64,000 bases of DNA from Porphyridium purpureum (GCA_008690995.1 VRMN01000001.1:992001-1056000), one strand, 5' to 3'; positions 37,001-46,603 are shown, numbered from the stretch's first letter. A program made the numbers and translations. The notes: generated by a model not told the origin, from the letters alone.

Positions 37001-37839
37001 TTGAGGAGGAGGACCATTTTCATCCGCTCATATCTGAGCTGATTCGGCGCTGCTGGCACGCCGATCAGCGCGCACGCCCAACATTTGGCGAGATTCTGGA
37101 CATTCTAGAAAGCGAGCGTCTGCACGAAGAAATTGAAAGCTTGAGCCGCACATTGAAAGCGTCGGCCGAATTGGTGGAGATGAATGGCAGTGGTGACTTG
37201 ATGGAGACTGTGACGCAAGGTAATGTTGAAGGGCTGCGGAAACTGCTTAACGCCGGGGTGCCACCCTCGTTACCAGACTACGATAGGCGTACACCACTTC
37301 ATATTGCAGCGGCCGAGGGGCGCCTCGATATTGCGAAGCTTCTTGTCGAAAGCGGTGCAAACGTGAATGCGCGTGACCGGTGGGGTAGCTCGCCTCTGCA
37401 GGATGCTGAGCGCGAGAACAGGTCAGAAATGATTGCATTTTTGAAAGAGAGCGGTGCCGTGGAGTTTCCTTCGCAGCATGGCATGTTCAATCCGACATAT
37501 TTGCTCTCGCTCCAGCTCATGGGCACCATTCATGAAGGTTCAATCCCGGATATTGAGTCATTGCTGGCCATGGGCGCGAGCGTAACTTTTGAGGATTACG
37601 ATCACCGGACGCCGCTGCACGTTGCTGCGTCGGAAGGGCGCGCAGACGTGGTCAAGTTGCTTATTGAACGTGGCGCGGATATTTCTGCTGTCGATCGATG
37701 GGGGTCGACGCCCTTGCAAGATGCGCAACGTGTAGGCCATCGCCAGATTGCGCTCTTGATCGAAGTTGCGAGCGACAAGTCGAATTTGTCAAAACTGGGC
37801 TCCCGTCTGCCGGTTGCGCTGGGTTCGAGCGCAAGGTAA
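34015..37839 (+). CDS. EF-hand / TKL (Raf-like) protein kinase / ankyrin-repeat protein
   Basis: The protein is 1274 residues from ATG 34015. After a Ser-rich, probably disordered N-terminus come two EF-hands at about residues 363-411 (DVDKSGYLTLREF and DESGDGMLHPSEL; both loops keep acidic positions 1, 3 and 12 or close substitutes). The kinase domain spans about 689-1028. It has the glycine loop IGKGSFATVW, the lysine in VAVKVF, catalytic HRDLKTSNILL, CDFGLSR and TAYTMAPEIM, with a Ser/Gly-rich insert in the middle. The spelling is that of the tyrosine-kinase-like (Raf/CTR1) group. At least four ankyrin repeats follow at about 1060-1265. This suggests a calcium-responsive signalling kinase that docks partners through ankyrins. 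Substrates are unknown. Confidence 0.92.
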   Translation: MEESGETLPLHASGHLVQKQLSLLEAVSVSPREQIARSASQMGALAAGEVELAASEAGHENVRMTLQSRRMHEEQPPQADMQVPPADGEQETSFPSSPVPNLSSVRNAANSPQSMRTEQSGPLSSSGQAEASPMRNTNLSAAAVPRGNLSAASRLQWDVKFSALQAPKTNGIGRSGQFCTHDSGLSQQWRHCDSTCSGETTPSSKLGGQTVLSDPAQIFGAGAPLRKSKSEARVSDSVSSARNARRGRERLPDIQLQATDSEQQKRGNVPPCFPCADERSSELTTTKAVQGRMSDDDHGISEDSGVVLVPMQLEVTELRLIQAEYQKYALDSRGLDREQFAQVVGNSWGPTYAADAETCFDLFDVDKSGYLTLREFVCGYAVLCRGSTEQRVRYLFSMFDESGDGMLHPSELFKVMSLLHKLARRVAFAQGKAVLERKFSLGSSPEHSQLVFRSDSVPDGDCIDVESAFRRVAGSRNTMQFSEFYKLCTEDLEMSSWLDELSFVADEHLKTLRRTKEHEMISLELERMGLLDPVVNVPATLQASPGLKHAQNQITSSDDERDAHTGASSGSGVGSGSASYLNGDFKPQAGGPLSANFGHLKRENSTASSASIDLDLSVPNMHYDSRDLSRNGSVAALNRSMDSTSSLTLAHHTSSSLKAPHYGPTLVVRRAMNANSITESPFAIDYDSLRLKKIIGKGSFATVWAAEWLHMPVAVKVFHDQDDDDTASLDDNHREAGSDGLADARAAERRKDARARRYASYLREIELLSQLRHPNVLLYMGACLSVDRPFCIVTELYNGGSVYDLLQEHRLKIKESLRAAVTSGSENGAQSSGASQARDHMKNNSSSSSGGGGTGTVGRRYFGPVEALNLALGVARGMLYLHSSSPVILHRDLKTSNILLDRHRSHCVICDFGLSRIGERSGQASASLSAHGATAVGTAYTMAPEIMEGNVYTPAADVYSFGIVFWEIWTCRMPFEGLKPIQLMFQVYSEDLRPDFEEEDHFHPLISELIRRCWHADQRARPTFGEILDILESERLHEEIESLSRTLKASAELVEMNGSGDLMETVTQGNVEGLRKLLNAGVPPSLPDYDRRTPLHIAAAEGRLDIAKLLVESGANVNARDRWGSSPLQDAERENRSEMIAFLKESGAVEFPSQHGMFNPTYLLSLQLMGTIHEGSIPDIESLLAMGASVTFEDYDHRTPLHVAASEGRADVVKLLIERGADISAVDRWGSTPLQDAQRVGHRQIALLIEVASDKSNLSKLGSRLPVALGSSAR

Positions 37840-38335
37840 TCGGTGTCCGTGGAGGCTCAGCATGTGTGCGTGGGTGCGTGTAAATATGTTTGTATAGTAA
37901 ATGTTAGCCATCGCGCATTCCTCAACTGCACCGGATGTTTCTGAGTGTTCGGACCAAACGACTCGAGCTCCCTGTTCCGTACAATGTCTCCCAAGTCTCG
38001 CCAATGATCACGTGTCAGGATGTTTACGTTTGGCAATAGCTAGGCTATCGCGCATACTTTTCTCGCAACGCGCTCGGTTCTGCACACTTTCGCGATACCA
38101 GCTCGCTTTCTCCTCTGACAGCGAATCTGCTGCCTGTTGCTTCACAAAAAATACTTAAAACCTCGTCAAGAAGGTATTTTGCTCACAAGAAGACTTTCCA
38201 AATGATTGCTTGTCGAGGCCTTCATTGAACGGGCAAGGCTTCGTGTAAAAGTGACCGCCCGTATGCACAGCCGCCGAGGGATTCCCAACATCATGAAGAG
38301 CAAGTCTCTTCTGGTCACCGCCCCGTCACGAGCAA
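37840..38335. other. Convergent 3' spacer, kinase / GT92
   Basis: About 496 bp between converging genes, somewhat AT-richer than the coding regions. No gene or element is recognised. Confidence 0.45.
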
Positions 38336-41300
38336 TCATGTTTGCGGTCGACGTGGGAAAGTTCCTGTCTCAATCTGCTTCAGCGTTTCGCGGATAACTT
38401 TCACAACGTCTGGAGACTCGTGGGGAACCAAGAAGGTTTTCTTCTCGTCCGCCTTGGCGTAGCGATAGTGTGCAAGAAAAGAATCCGTGCCGGGCAAGTA
38501 TGACTCGGTGCAGACAGGGCGCTGAAACTTGTAAGCACCGTGCTGATTCGTGTAAAAAGTAGTCTCGTTTGCAATGAAAATTGCCTTGGATTCGCCTCGG
38601 ATCGAACCAGCGACCTTGTTCCGCCGCTGCTTGTACTGTTCTGTGATCAAATATGGACGCTCGTGGGCAGGAAGCTCACCGGCTTCATCAATCGCGCGAG
38701 ACGTGCGCGGATCGAATTCGTAGTACCTCCATCGAAGGCGAAGTTGACATGCAACTCGTCCACCATCGCTGCGACGCATTCGGCTGCGCCAAACGGACCA
38801 AAACTTTGCCAGTGGCGTCTCAGTACTGCTCGACGAGTTGTCAATTCTGCGTGCATTGTCGATTCCACTCATGTGCATTCGTGCTGCCCCACCCGCGCCA
38901 ATGTCGTCAAAGAACAGAAACTCGTCCACGTCCGAAATGAGGAAGAGTCGGTGATACTTGGCAAAACGATCAACGTGTGCTGAGAAAACTGTGCGCTGAT
39001 GGTCCCTCATCCGGTCGATCTCGTTTGGAATAGGTCCCTTCAGCCGCATCCAAAACTGCGGTCGCTCCGAAAGGATTCGATTACGGAAGGTTTGCAAGAT
39101 CCGCAGCCGTCCAGTTTGCATAAATTTGTGGAGCTGTGCCACTAGCTCCGCCGTTTGCGTCGCATTTCCATCAACGTACACCGTAATGTCGTTGAAGCCA
39201 ATATAGAGATGATATGCGAGCCATTCTTCGATCCTTTCCTCGGAAGTGGGCTGTCGATTTGCGTATGCATTTGTCGCGTAGCCAAGCTGAATCATCGTCA
39301 CGAGCGCAAAGTTTTTCTCCAAGTGAGGACCTCTGGGTGCAAGCATTCCCAAATCGGGATCCCACTCACATAATGTCATCTCGTGCGCCGGCTTGACCGC
39401 CAGGTTGGGCTCCATCAGGCGCATGATTTCTTCTGCTTTTGGGTCTAAAAGCAATGTTGACTTGAGGACTTTTCCGATATTGCATTTTCTGTCCATAGCC
39501 GTCAGGACAAAAGAGTCGCAGTGATAACCGTACCAAGTCTCTGGGTAAGTATCTCCTTCGCCGCGGTAGCTGTAAGGCAGCGGATCGAGGTGACAAGATA
39601 ACAAACTTGCCCTTTTGTCTGCGCCCAATCTCAGTTGGAAAGGAAGTCCGTGATTCAACCAAGAGAGTCGCCCCTGGTCGAATGGCCCTCTGTACTTGAG
39701 AAGAAAATGTACAGAAAACTCGGCCGTCTCCACCGCAAGATCTTCCTCTGCAGCGGACATTCCGCGATTGCCACCGCTGGGGACGCGAACCAAGTATGCA
39801 TCAAGCAGAAAGATTTCGCGGGTGTCGCCTGAAACTCCCCACTGCACGAGCGGCTCCATTTTGCCAAAGTCTCCCGGATGAGAACAGCGAGTCATGGATG
39901 ATGCTCTGTGATCGTAGGGAATGCGAACATCTTTTCTTCGCTCAAATACTTGACCATTCGGATAAAGCTGTTCGCGAGTCATGAATGGAGATGTGCTCCT
40001 AATCGGTACTACCGTTCCCGCCAAGCGAGCATGAAGCAAATTCATCTGGACTGGACCAGATACGCGATGCGACAACATGAATCCTAATACCTTCCATGCC
40101 ACGTTGCCCAGCACATCCCATCTTCTGGCAAAAGATGACTTGGTCTGCTGACTTTTCGGCTTGTGTGCCAGTGCCGAGAAAACGGCGATGGAAGCGTTGG
40201 CTACCGGCCATGAGATCACCTCGCAATATTTCTCAAACATTTTTGCCGAACCATTCTGGATTCCAGGAGGATCAGCTACGCGAGATTTACGTAGAAGGAC
40301 AAGACTTGCTTGTGGATCATCCTCTACGGACTCAAGCTCTGATGAGGAAGCAGGCGTGGATGTGTAGACTTCTTCAATTAGTTTTGCATCCGCTATCGCA
40401 CTCACGTTCGGATGGAGAAGCACTTCCGACAGTCTTATTCCACAGCATGGCGCTGAGGTGCATTTGTGGGCTCTTTTCTGTTCACTGAGCTCAAAAAATG
40501 CACTGAGAGCCGAACCTGTACCATTGTGGATTAGATTGTCGATCACCAAGTACCGATCCGGAGACAGCACACCCAGGTAGTCATAATAGCTGCCAAATCG
40601 ATCCAAATGTACTGCAACAATTGCTTCTTCGATCACATGCTTCGCAATCGTAAGCATCTGTCCTTCCCCTTCGACGCCACGACTCCGCGACAGCCAACCC
40701 CTGCCCATTGATACGCAAGTCACAAAATCCTGCTCTTTCAAACTACTGACTCCATCCTGCGCAGTCGACTTCTGTCGAAGCTTCCATTTCAGATTTTCAC
40801 ACGTTCCAATTACATAAATGTAGACATGATGGAAGCCCAAAGTCAGGTGATAGCTGAGCCATTCTTCGAGTCGCCATCCCATCCAGTCGGTCAGCGCTTC
40901 GAATGCAGATGTGCTACTGTTTACACTTGGCTCATCAAATTCAGAATCAACGACCGTGGCAAGCGTATAGCTGACGTTCGAGCGCGGCGGACCTATGTTG
41001 TCATCCCATTCGCACAGAATGACGTCAACTTTTGGTGCCCGAAGAACTGTTAGGGCAGAATTTACCTGTAATTGCGCCCCTTCGGAGTGTAGCTGAATGG
41101 AGAAAGGCAGCTTCACACTCTCGTTTGCTGTTGCCTGGTTCACCTGAACCCCTTGGCAGTGATACAAAAAAAAGCCTTCTCGTGTTTCGGTGTCGCCTTG
41201 TATGAAGTCTTTGTGACGGCCAGCATTAGTATTGCTTCGGGAGCAATTTAACTCGTCATTGTGAGGGGGCCGCTCCATTCTCTTCGACTGGACCCTCATT

Positions 41301-42172
41301 GTAATCCGAATCTTACTGAGAGCTTGGGTGGAGCGGGTATTCAGGTCGGCTCTTGTTCCAGACCATTCGTACCATATGAGAAGTCGCGGGAACACCACAC
41401 CTGACCTCGCTTTTCCCTCAGAATTCATGAAGCTTGTTCCTGATTCGGCCATGTCGCGACCTCGTACGAGGTATGCATCAAGCAGATACAGAACAAGCGG
41501 CGTTTCGTCCAGGGCGTGTTGGCTGCTGCCTTCCAGGACAATGAGCGGAGCCATGCTGCCGAGATTTCGAAATGAATAGCAGAGAAAAGCATACCGACGC
41601 AGCTCTTGTTCCGATTCTTTGTCGACTGTGAGGACCATCACTGGCTGACCCGCAGGCTCGCTACTTTGGGACTCGTGCTCTGGGCGCATTTGGCCTATTT
41701 GTGCCTGTGCCTGCACGTTCCCTTGGAGCACTGTGCGCTGCTCCCCAACAGAGTCATTTTCGTAATTTCCGGGCGCTGAGCGCGGTTCCTCTCTTTCAGC
41801 TACCTGCTCGTTTGCTGGGGCGGTACGCAGTATCTCTGAGGGCGCCTGACTCGCGCCGTCTCCATCGTCGCGCTCCGCGCTTACTTGCGAGATCGACTCA
41901 ACCGATCTACCCGCTGACATCCACGCTGCCGATCGCGGAAGCACATTGAACTGTACAGAAACAAACGCAATCATAGCCGCAACAACCACAATCGCCAGCA
42001 GTCGCAGCTTCGTTGCTACAAACTGTGCGGAAGGCAAGGTGCCCGTCGATGCCCCTGAGATGAGGGATGGCGACTTTGTGTCCGCCCGTTTGGCTGTTTC
42101 ATCTTCCGTCTCATGCGAATTCGGCGGGTTCCTCGCCGCAGCTCGGAAGCAGTCATATTTTGGACGCGTCAT
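38336..42172 (-). CDS. Type II membrane protein with two GT92-like glycosyltransferase domains
   Basis: The protein is 1278 residues from ATG 42172; the longer frame begins with a TTG. A single hydrophobic segment at about 56-78 (LRLLAIVVVAAMIAFVSVQF) predicts a Golgi type II anchor. Two homologous GT92 (DUF23-type) units follow. The first, about residues 370-640, has RLEEWLSYHLTLGFHHVYIY; the second, about 860-1270, has RIEEWLAYHLYIGFNDITVY. The second keeps a DVDEF metal-binding motif (about residue 1080). The matching spot in the first reads SPDRYLVIDN, lacking the D-x-D pattern. GT92 enzymes include galactosyltransferases of N-glycans and cell-wall galactans. One active and one structural domain is the likeliest reading (inference). 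Confidence 0.85.
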   Translation of the reverse strand: MTRPKYDCFRAAARNPPNSHETEDETAKRADTKSPSLISGASTGTLPSAQFVATKLRLLAIVVVAAMIAFVSVQFNVLPRSAAWMSAGRSVESISQVSAERDDGDGASQAPSEILRTAPANEQVAEREEPRSAPGNYENDSVGEQRTVLQGNVQAQAQIGQMRPEHESQSSEPAGQPVMVLTVDKESEQELRRYAFLCYSFRNLGSMAPLIVLEGSSQHALDETPLVLYLLDAYLVRGRDMAESGTSFMNSEGKARSGVVFPRLLIWYEWSGTRADLNTRSTQALSKIRITMRVQSKRMERPPHNDELNCSRSNTNAGRHKDFIQGDTETREGFFLYHCQGVQVNQATANESVKLPFSIQLHSEGAQLQVNSALTVLRAPKVDVILCEWDDNIGPPRSNVSYTLATVVDSEFDEPSVNSSTSAFEALTDWMGWRLEEWLSYHLTLGFHHVYIYVIGTCENLKWKLRQKSTAQDGVSSLKEQDFVTCVSMGRGWLSRSRGVEGEGQMLTIAKHVIEEAIVAVHLDRFGSYYDYLGVLSPDRYLVIDNLIHNGTGSALSAFFELSEQKRAHKCTSAPCCGIRLSEVLLHPNVSAIADAKLIEEVYTSTPASSSELESVEDDPQASLVLLRKSRVADPPGIQNGSAKMFEKYCEVISWPVANASIAVFSALAHKPKSQQTKSSFARRWDVLGNVAWKVLGFMLSHRVSGPVQMNLLHARLAGTVVPIRSTSPFMTREQLYPNGQVFERRKDVRIPYDHRASSMTRCSHPGDFGKMEPLVQWGVSGDTREIFLLDAYLVRVPSGGNRGMSAAEEDLAVETAEFSVHFLLKYRGPFDQGRLSWLNHGLPFQLRLGADKRASLLSCHLDPLPYSYRGEGDTYPETWYGYHCDSFVLTAMDRKCNIGKVLKSTLLLDPKAEEIMRLMEPNLAVKPAHEMTLCEWDPDLGMLAPRGPHLEKNFALVTMIQLGYATNAYANRQPTSEERIEEWLAYHLYIGFNDITVYVDGNATQTAELVAQLHKFMQTGRLRILQTFRNRILSERPQFWMRLKGPIPNEIDRMRDHQRTVFSAHVDRFAKYHRLFLISDVDEFLFFDDIGAGGAARMHMSGIDNARRIDNSSSSTETPLAKFWSVWRSRMRRSDGGRVACQLRLRWRYYEFDPRTSRAIDEAGELPAHERPYLITEQYKQRRNKVAGSIRGESKAIFIANETTFYTNQHGAYKFQRPVCTESYLPGTDSFLAHYRYAKADEKKTFLVPHESPDVVKVIRETLKQIETGTFPRRPQT

Positions 42173-42602
42173 GCCAGATGTCAAAGTCGAAGAGAGTTCC
42201 GAAGCTTCTTCTGTGCCCAACTCATCCCCTCTTGCTCATGCTCCAATCCACGTGCACTGGCAACATGTCATGCCACGTCCGCGATGCCTCCGCACGATGT
42301 GCGCTGTACCCATGCAGATGGCGCTCGAGAGAGCACCGCACGCTGAATGGCATGGGGTCCCGCTGTCGCTCGCGCTGGTGTGCGAGCTGCGCGGCGTGCA
42401 AGCACGTTATCATATGCGTCATAGAGGTGGACGCAGAATTCGCCTAACATGCGCGCACCGCGCAAAGTGTTGCTCGGTTGCGAGTAGGCGAGTGACGGCG
42501 AGCACGAGGCTTTCGCTCAGTTTGTAATGTCATTGTGACGAGTAGGCGACATCCGAGTTGGTCAACCAATACTTTTGGACAAAACCTACACATCTACTCT
42601 CT
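42173..42602. other. Spacer between tandem minus-strand GT92 and WD40 genes
   Basis: About 430 bp containing the GT92 promoter and the WD40 gene's 3' end. No element is recognised. Confidence 0.4.
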
Positions 42603-45600
42603 TTACGCGCCACCCGACGCCGAGGCAATGGCGGCGGCCTCCTGCCAGCAAGGCTCCTCATCTCTCGGACTCATCATCTCCAACCGAATTACCGAGCTCG
42701 GCGCAGAAGTGTGATTGTACGCCAGCAACACAGAGAAACAAAACTGGCGGAAGGGGTCTCCTCGCAGGGATTGTACGTACAGTTGGGGGCGCATTCTATG
42801 CATGTGGACTGTCTCGTCGTCGCGCATCCCAATGCCGGCCGAACTGGCAACTGTGGAAAGGCCAAGCCGCTCGAAATCCATTTGATACTCTCTCAAGCAG
42901 CGCCCGGTCTTTGCACAACACACGCGCACAAGATCCTCCTCGCAAGAACCGGCCACGATATAGTCCGAGCCATTCATGTAGTACGCACGTGTGTAATTAT
43001 ACGGAGAATGTCGTCGAGGAATCGCAAACTGAGTTGCTAGTCGGCCGTCGCACGCCACATACTGCCGAATCTCATTATCGACTGCCGACACGAGTAGGTG
43101 CTCATCGTTCGGAGCGAAGCACAGCATGACGTTACCGCCATGCGACGAGCGCGAGTAAATCGGTCGCGGCTCGCCACTCGCGCGTATCGTCTCGCGCAGA
43201 TCCCACAGTTTGATCGTCGTGTCGAACGACGACGTCGCAAACAAGTTCGGGTTAAAATGCGAAAACTTGCACACGTTGATATGTTCGGAATGACATTGCC
43301 GTAGCTGATTCAGGCGAACACCCGTGCCAAGATCGTACAGCGAAACGTGCTTCTCATAGCCGCTCACGATCATCCGCTCATCCGTGCAATTAACATGCAA
43401 CGACGTCAAATCGCGAAAGGGTGCGTACTGCATGACGCTCTGTGTCCGATGGCGACGCAGCCAATTGACGTCATACATTTGAATCACACCCTTATCGGTA
43501 CCCGCCACAAACTTCCACGAATCTTTGTTCAACCAGCACAGGCCGAGAACTTGCCCTATTGCCTCGTCTCCACCTCCTCCCGTTTCGGAATCACCCGACG
43601 TCATACCACCCGCGCTGTCATTATCCACGCTGGTACATCCCACCAAGCTCTGCGCCTCATCCTGGATCACCATCACCTTTCCATCGAGAGTTCCGAGTAC
43701 AAGGTAGCCCGCTTCGTGAGGATTATACTCAAATTGCCTCGGACGCTTCGACGCGTGAAAAAGCATGGATGCGCGTGGACGATCGGGCGCGTGAACAAGA
43801 GTGCTCGAAATGTCTCTGCGGAACTTTCGCGCCATGCCTTCGCCCTGATGCGCGAGTGCATGACGAGCCGGTACGAGATCATTGTCCATGACGTGACCGG
43901 TCTCACGAGCCCGTATCAGCGCGAGGGAGGAAACGACCGACTTCCTTGCGTTTGGAAACGGTTCATAGTATTTCCGCACGTCTGCATGCGCACGGATACG
44001 CTCTTCAACACTTACCGGCTCATTGTCCAGGAAGCAGATTGAGGGCACTCCGTCGATCATCAAAGATCGATACAAACTGGTCCAGGCTCGCAACGGTGAG
44101 AACGACTCCCTTGACAATGACACGGGCGACAGACTTGCATTGTTGTGCAAGATGACGTGCATAGCGTCATCACCTTCATCGCTTCTGTCATCAAATTCCT
44201 CATCTTCAAAATCGTCGTCCGCGCTATTCTCATCGTGGACGTTCTCGTCGTCAAAGTTATCGATTCGGTCGACCATTTCACTCCATTCGTTGCTCTCAAA
44301 AGTTGAGGCAGCAGAGCTGTCAGTGTCGTGATCTCTGCCTTGTACGTGCGGGAAGGTTCTACTTTCTTGCTCATGATCATTCTGAGCTTCTTCCGGCGGC
44401 GGGATGAAGTACGTTTCCAGTAACGACGCCTTGTAAAGGGAAAGAAAACGGCTTACCGATACATCATCCGACAAACATACACTTCCATGTCCAACATGGA
44501 CTCCGACGGAGGCAGCACCTAAAGCGGCTTCCGCATTCGATCGGAAATCTGGAGCGTTGTCCATCCCTTCCAAGGCACCCGCCATCATTATTCTCGAGCA
44601 GCTCAATGTCAAAGGAGCATTGATATCTATCAGTGCCTCCTCCCACAACGCGGCAGCAGTCCATGCGACGGGGTGCACGGCCACATTGAAAGCTGAGGTA
44701 CCAAGACTGCTGCTGGGAAGAATGGGGCAGAATTCTGACGCAAGGCCTTTCAGCGAGAGAAGATCTTCAGCATGTGAGTCACTGTGCGCTGGAGCCATTA
44801 AGCTGTCCTTCTGTTCACGTAGCAGGCGTACGGACAGTCCGCAGGTTGCTGGCGAAGCAAAGATACTGGGTTTCAGAAAAAGCGCACTCGGGGCGATTCC
44901 ATGTAAGGCGCGGCACGTCTCGCGAATTTCCGAAAGCTTGGTCCCGAAAAGAACCAATACTCGTAACCCGCGTAAGCATCGTGTACCTGCGGCAGAGAGA
45001 TGTCTGATGGGGCACGAGTGAAGAACCAGCGTGGAAACGCCCGTACAAGTCTGATGTCGAGACAAATTGCGATCAAAGCCTACAGAAATACACAAAGAGG
45101 CTGCCGCACTGGCAATCGCACTCGTGGAAGCAAGCAGCGAGCAGTTGCAGTTGCCATCCTTGCCACTGCTGTCGCCGGCGCCGCCGCCCAAACAGGTACC
45201 GTGGGAGTTATGCTGCACGCAGCGATGATACTCGAACGCTCCTTCCCGCAGGTCAACTCGGTCAATGCGCTTATTATGAGCAAAGAGAACCACTCGACTA
45301 GTCAACGTATGCACTGCGAGAGCGTTGACTATCATTGCCATGCCCACCGAGCTCAAATTATTCCGCGAAAATGATAGCGCTGGAAACCAGCTCATGAGGT
45401 TGGTTGATGCGGAGGCAAATACGATTGCGAGCACTTTGCAATCATTATCATCAAGTTGCTGAGAGGATAAGTCCAACCCTAGTTGTACAGACCGCAACAG
45501 CTCACCAGAAATGTGAGCACACTGGACACACAGCGATTGTGCGCAAGGAGCCGCGTCCAACGCAAAGAAAGGAAATTCGGGAAGCGCAGGATACGCTGTT

Positions 45601-46109
45601 GATGGCGCGTTCAAAGCTTCAACAAAGATCTCTGGGGAAAGATGAGCATGTGTTCTTGCGCGTTCGCAAAGCCAGACCGTCCATAGGACACGACCAGGAA
45701 ATAGTGCTTTCTCGAACGCTAATTTCGCACCAAACGTTATTCTCAAGTCTGCGCAGGCCTGTTCTAGGACTTCACGCAAGGCGGCAAATTCACGTTCCAG
45801 CGCAAGCCATTCCGAGATAGACACAATATCTTGCAAAACGTGCGGCACTTGTGGTTGAGCTTCATTGCTTCGTTGATTGCTCTGTTGTTCTTCATCTTCA
45901 CCTGCAATCGACGTGCCGCAGCACAAACATAATTTGCCCTGCGTTTCGTCCAGCATTGGCTGTGGCGAGAAATCCCGCTCGCTTTCTCTACTTCGAGTAC
46001 TCATCATCATCTCGGCGCCGCTGTCGGGATTCCACGTGCGCTTCTGGCCTCGCAGTCTGGACTCCTCCCCTGGTTGCGCGCTCGGCGCTACTTGGTCTGC
46101 CTCATCCAT
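42603..46109 (-). CDS. LRR-WD40 protein, plant DHU1-like (possible DDB1-CUL4 substrate receptor)
   Basis: The protein is 1168 residues. Residues about 200-400 show leucine-rich-repeat-like segments (LDLSSQQLDDNDCKVLAIVF, LSFSRNNLSSVGMAMIV, LVLHSCPIRHLSAAGTRCL). A strongly acidic stretch lies near 610-650. The last 400 residues form WD40 repeats, opening with KRPRQFEYNPHEAGYLVLGT and including SSFDTTIKLWDLRETI (a DWD-box-like WDxR) and VSAVDNEIRQYVACDGRL. The C-terminal block YYMNGSDYIVAGSCEEDLVR, then YVQSLRGDPF, closely resembles my recollection of plant WD40 proteins of the Arabidopsis At4g34280 (DHU1) type. Such proteins serve as substrate receptors of CUL4-DDB1 ubiquitin ligases. The receptor role is inference. 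Confidence 0.75.
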   Translation of the reverse strand: MDEADQVAPSAQPGEESRLRGQKRTWNPDSGAEMMMSTRSRESERDFSPQPMLDETQGKLCLCCGTSIAGEDEEQQSNQRSNEAQPQVPHVLQDIVSISEWLALEREFAALREVLEQACADLRITFGAKLAFEKALFPGRVLWTVWLCERARTHAHLSPEIFVEALNAPSTAYPALPEFPFFALDAAPCAQSLCVQCAHISGELLRSVQLGLDLSSQQLDDNDCKVLAIVFASASTNLMSWFPALSFSRNNLSSVGMAMIVNALAVHTLTSRVVLFAHNKRIDRVDLREGAFEYHRCVQHNSHGTCLGGGAGDSSGKDGNCNCSLLASTSAIASAAASLCISVGFDRNLSRHQTCTGVSTLVLHSCPIRHLSAAGTRCLRGLRVLVLFGTKLSEIRETCRALHGIAPSALFLKPSIFASPATCGLSVRLLREQKDSLMAPAHSDSHAEDLLSLKGLASEFCPILPSSSLGTSAFNVAVHPVAWTAAALWEEALIDINAPLTLSCSRIMMAGALEGMDNAPDFRSNAEAALGAASVGVHVGHGSVCLSDDVSVSRFLSLYKASLLETYFIPPPEEAQNDHEQESRTFPHVQGRDHDTDSSAASTFESNEWSEMVDRIDNFDDENVHDENSADDDFEDEEFDDRSDEGDDAMHVILHNNASLSPVSLSRESFSPLRAWTSLYRSLMIDGVPSICFLDNEPVSVEERIRAHADVRKYYEPFPNARKSVVSSLALIRARETGHVMDNDLVPARHALAHQGEGMARKFRRDISSTLVHAPDRPRASMLFHASKRPRQFEYNPHEAGYLVLGTLDGKVMVIQDEAQSLVGCTSVDNDSAGGMTSGDSETGGGGDEAIGQVLGLCWLNKDSWKFVAGTDKGVIQMYDVNWLRRHRTQSVMQYAPFRDLTSLHVNCTDERMIVSGYEKHVSLYDLGTGVRLNQLRQCHSEHINVCKFSHFNPNLFATSSFDTTIKLWDLRETIRASGEPRPIYSRSSHGGNVMLCFAPNDEHLLVSAVDNEIRQYVACDGRLATQFAIPRRHSPYNYTRAYYMNGSDYIVAGSCEEDLVRVCCAKTGRCLREYQMDFERLGLSTVASSAGIGMRDDETVHMHRMRPQLYVQSLRGDPFRQFCFSVLLAYNHTSAPSSVIRLEMMSPRDEEPCWQEAAAIASASGGA

Positions 46110-46603
46110 CTAACTCGAGCACCACTGTACCAGCCTCACGCTCGGTCACGCCGGCCGCAACCCGCCCGTGAGGTTCCGCAACGGCGTCGACACGTTTCGC
46201 CGCCAAGCCCCAGCCGCCAAGTCCCAGCCGCCAAGTACGCGACGAGACCACAGCCTCAGCCCGTCGCGCTACTTCTCCGAACGTAGCGCGCGGATGAGCG
46301 ACACACAACGCGCGCGCCTTTTCCACTGCCTTCACGCGTCTCAGTACGTTGCCGCTCGCGTTCAACACGTATCGTCGGCTTCGTCTCTCCCCCCGCAACT
46401 GCCTACATCACACCGCCCGCGTTGGTGCCTGACAACGACAAAAGTACACTTAGTCACGTACTGTTTCCGAGAACGGTTTATCAGCGCACGGTTCAGGAAA
46501 AAAATGGAGAAACCGATAAAACCGTTTGCACGTGCGGTCTTTCGTTGTGAGTGGAGGGTTCAAGGGAGAGTGTGAACGTGTGTGTGTGTGTGTGTGTGTG
46601 TGG
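46110..46603. promoter_or_regulatory. Divergent spacer, WD40 / SnoaL-like genes
   Basis: About 494 bp between divergent starts. It includes ccgccaagccccagccgccaag-type short direct repeats near 46200 and a GT microsatellite at 46578-46602 directly before the plus-strand ATG. Confidence 0.45.
46578..46602. repeat. GT microsatellite abutting a start codon
   Basis: About 25 bp of gt repeats ending two bases before the first in-frame ATG of the SnoaL/NTF2-like gene. Length change would alter the 5' leader. Confidence 0.9.
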
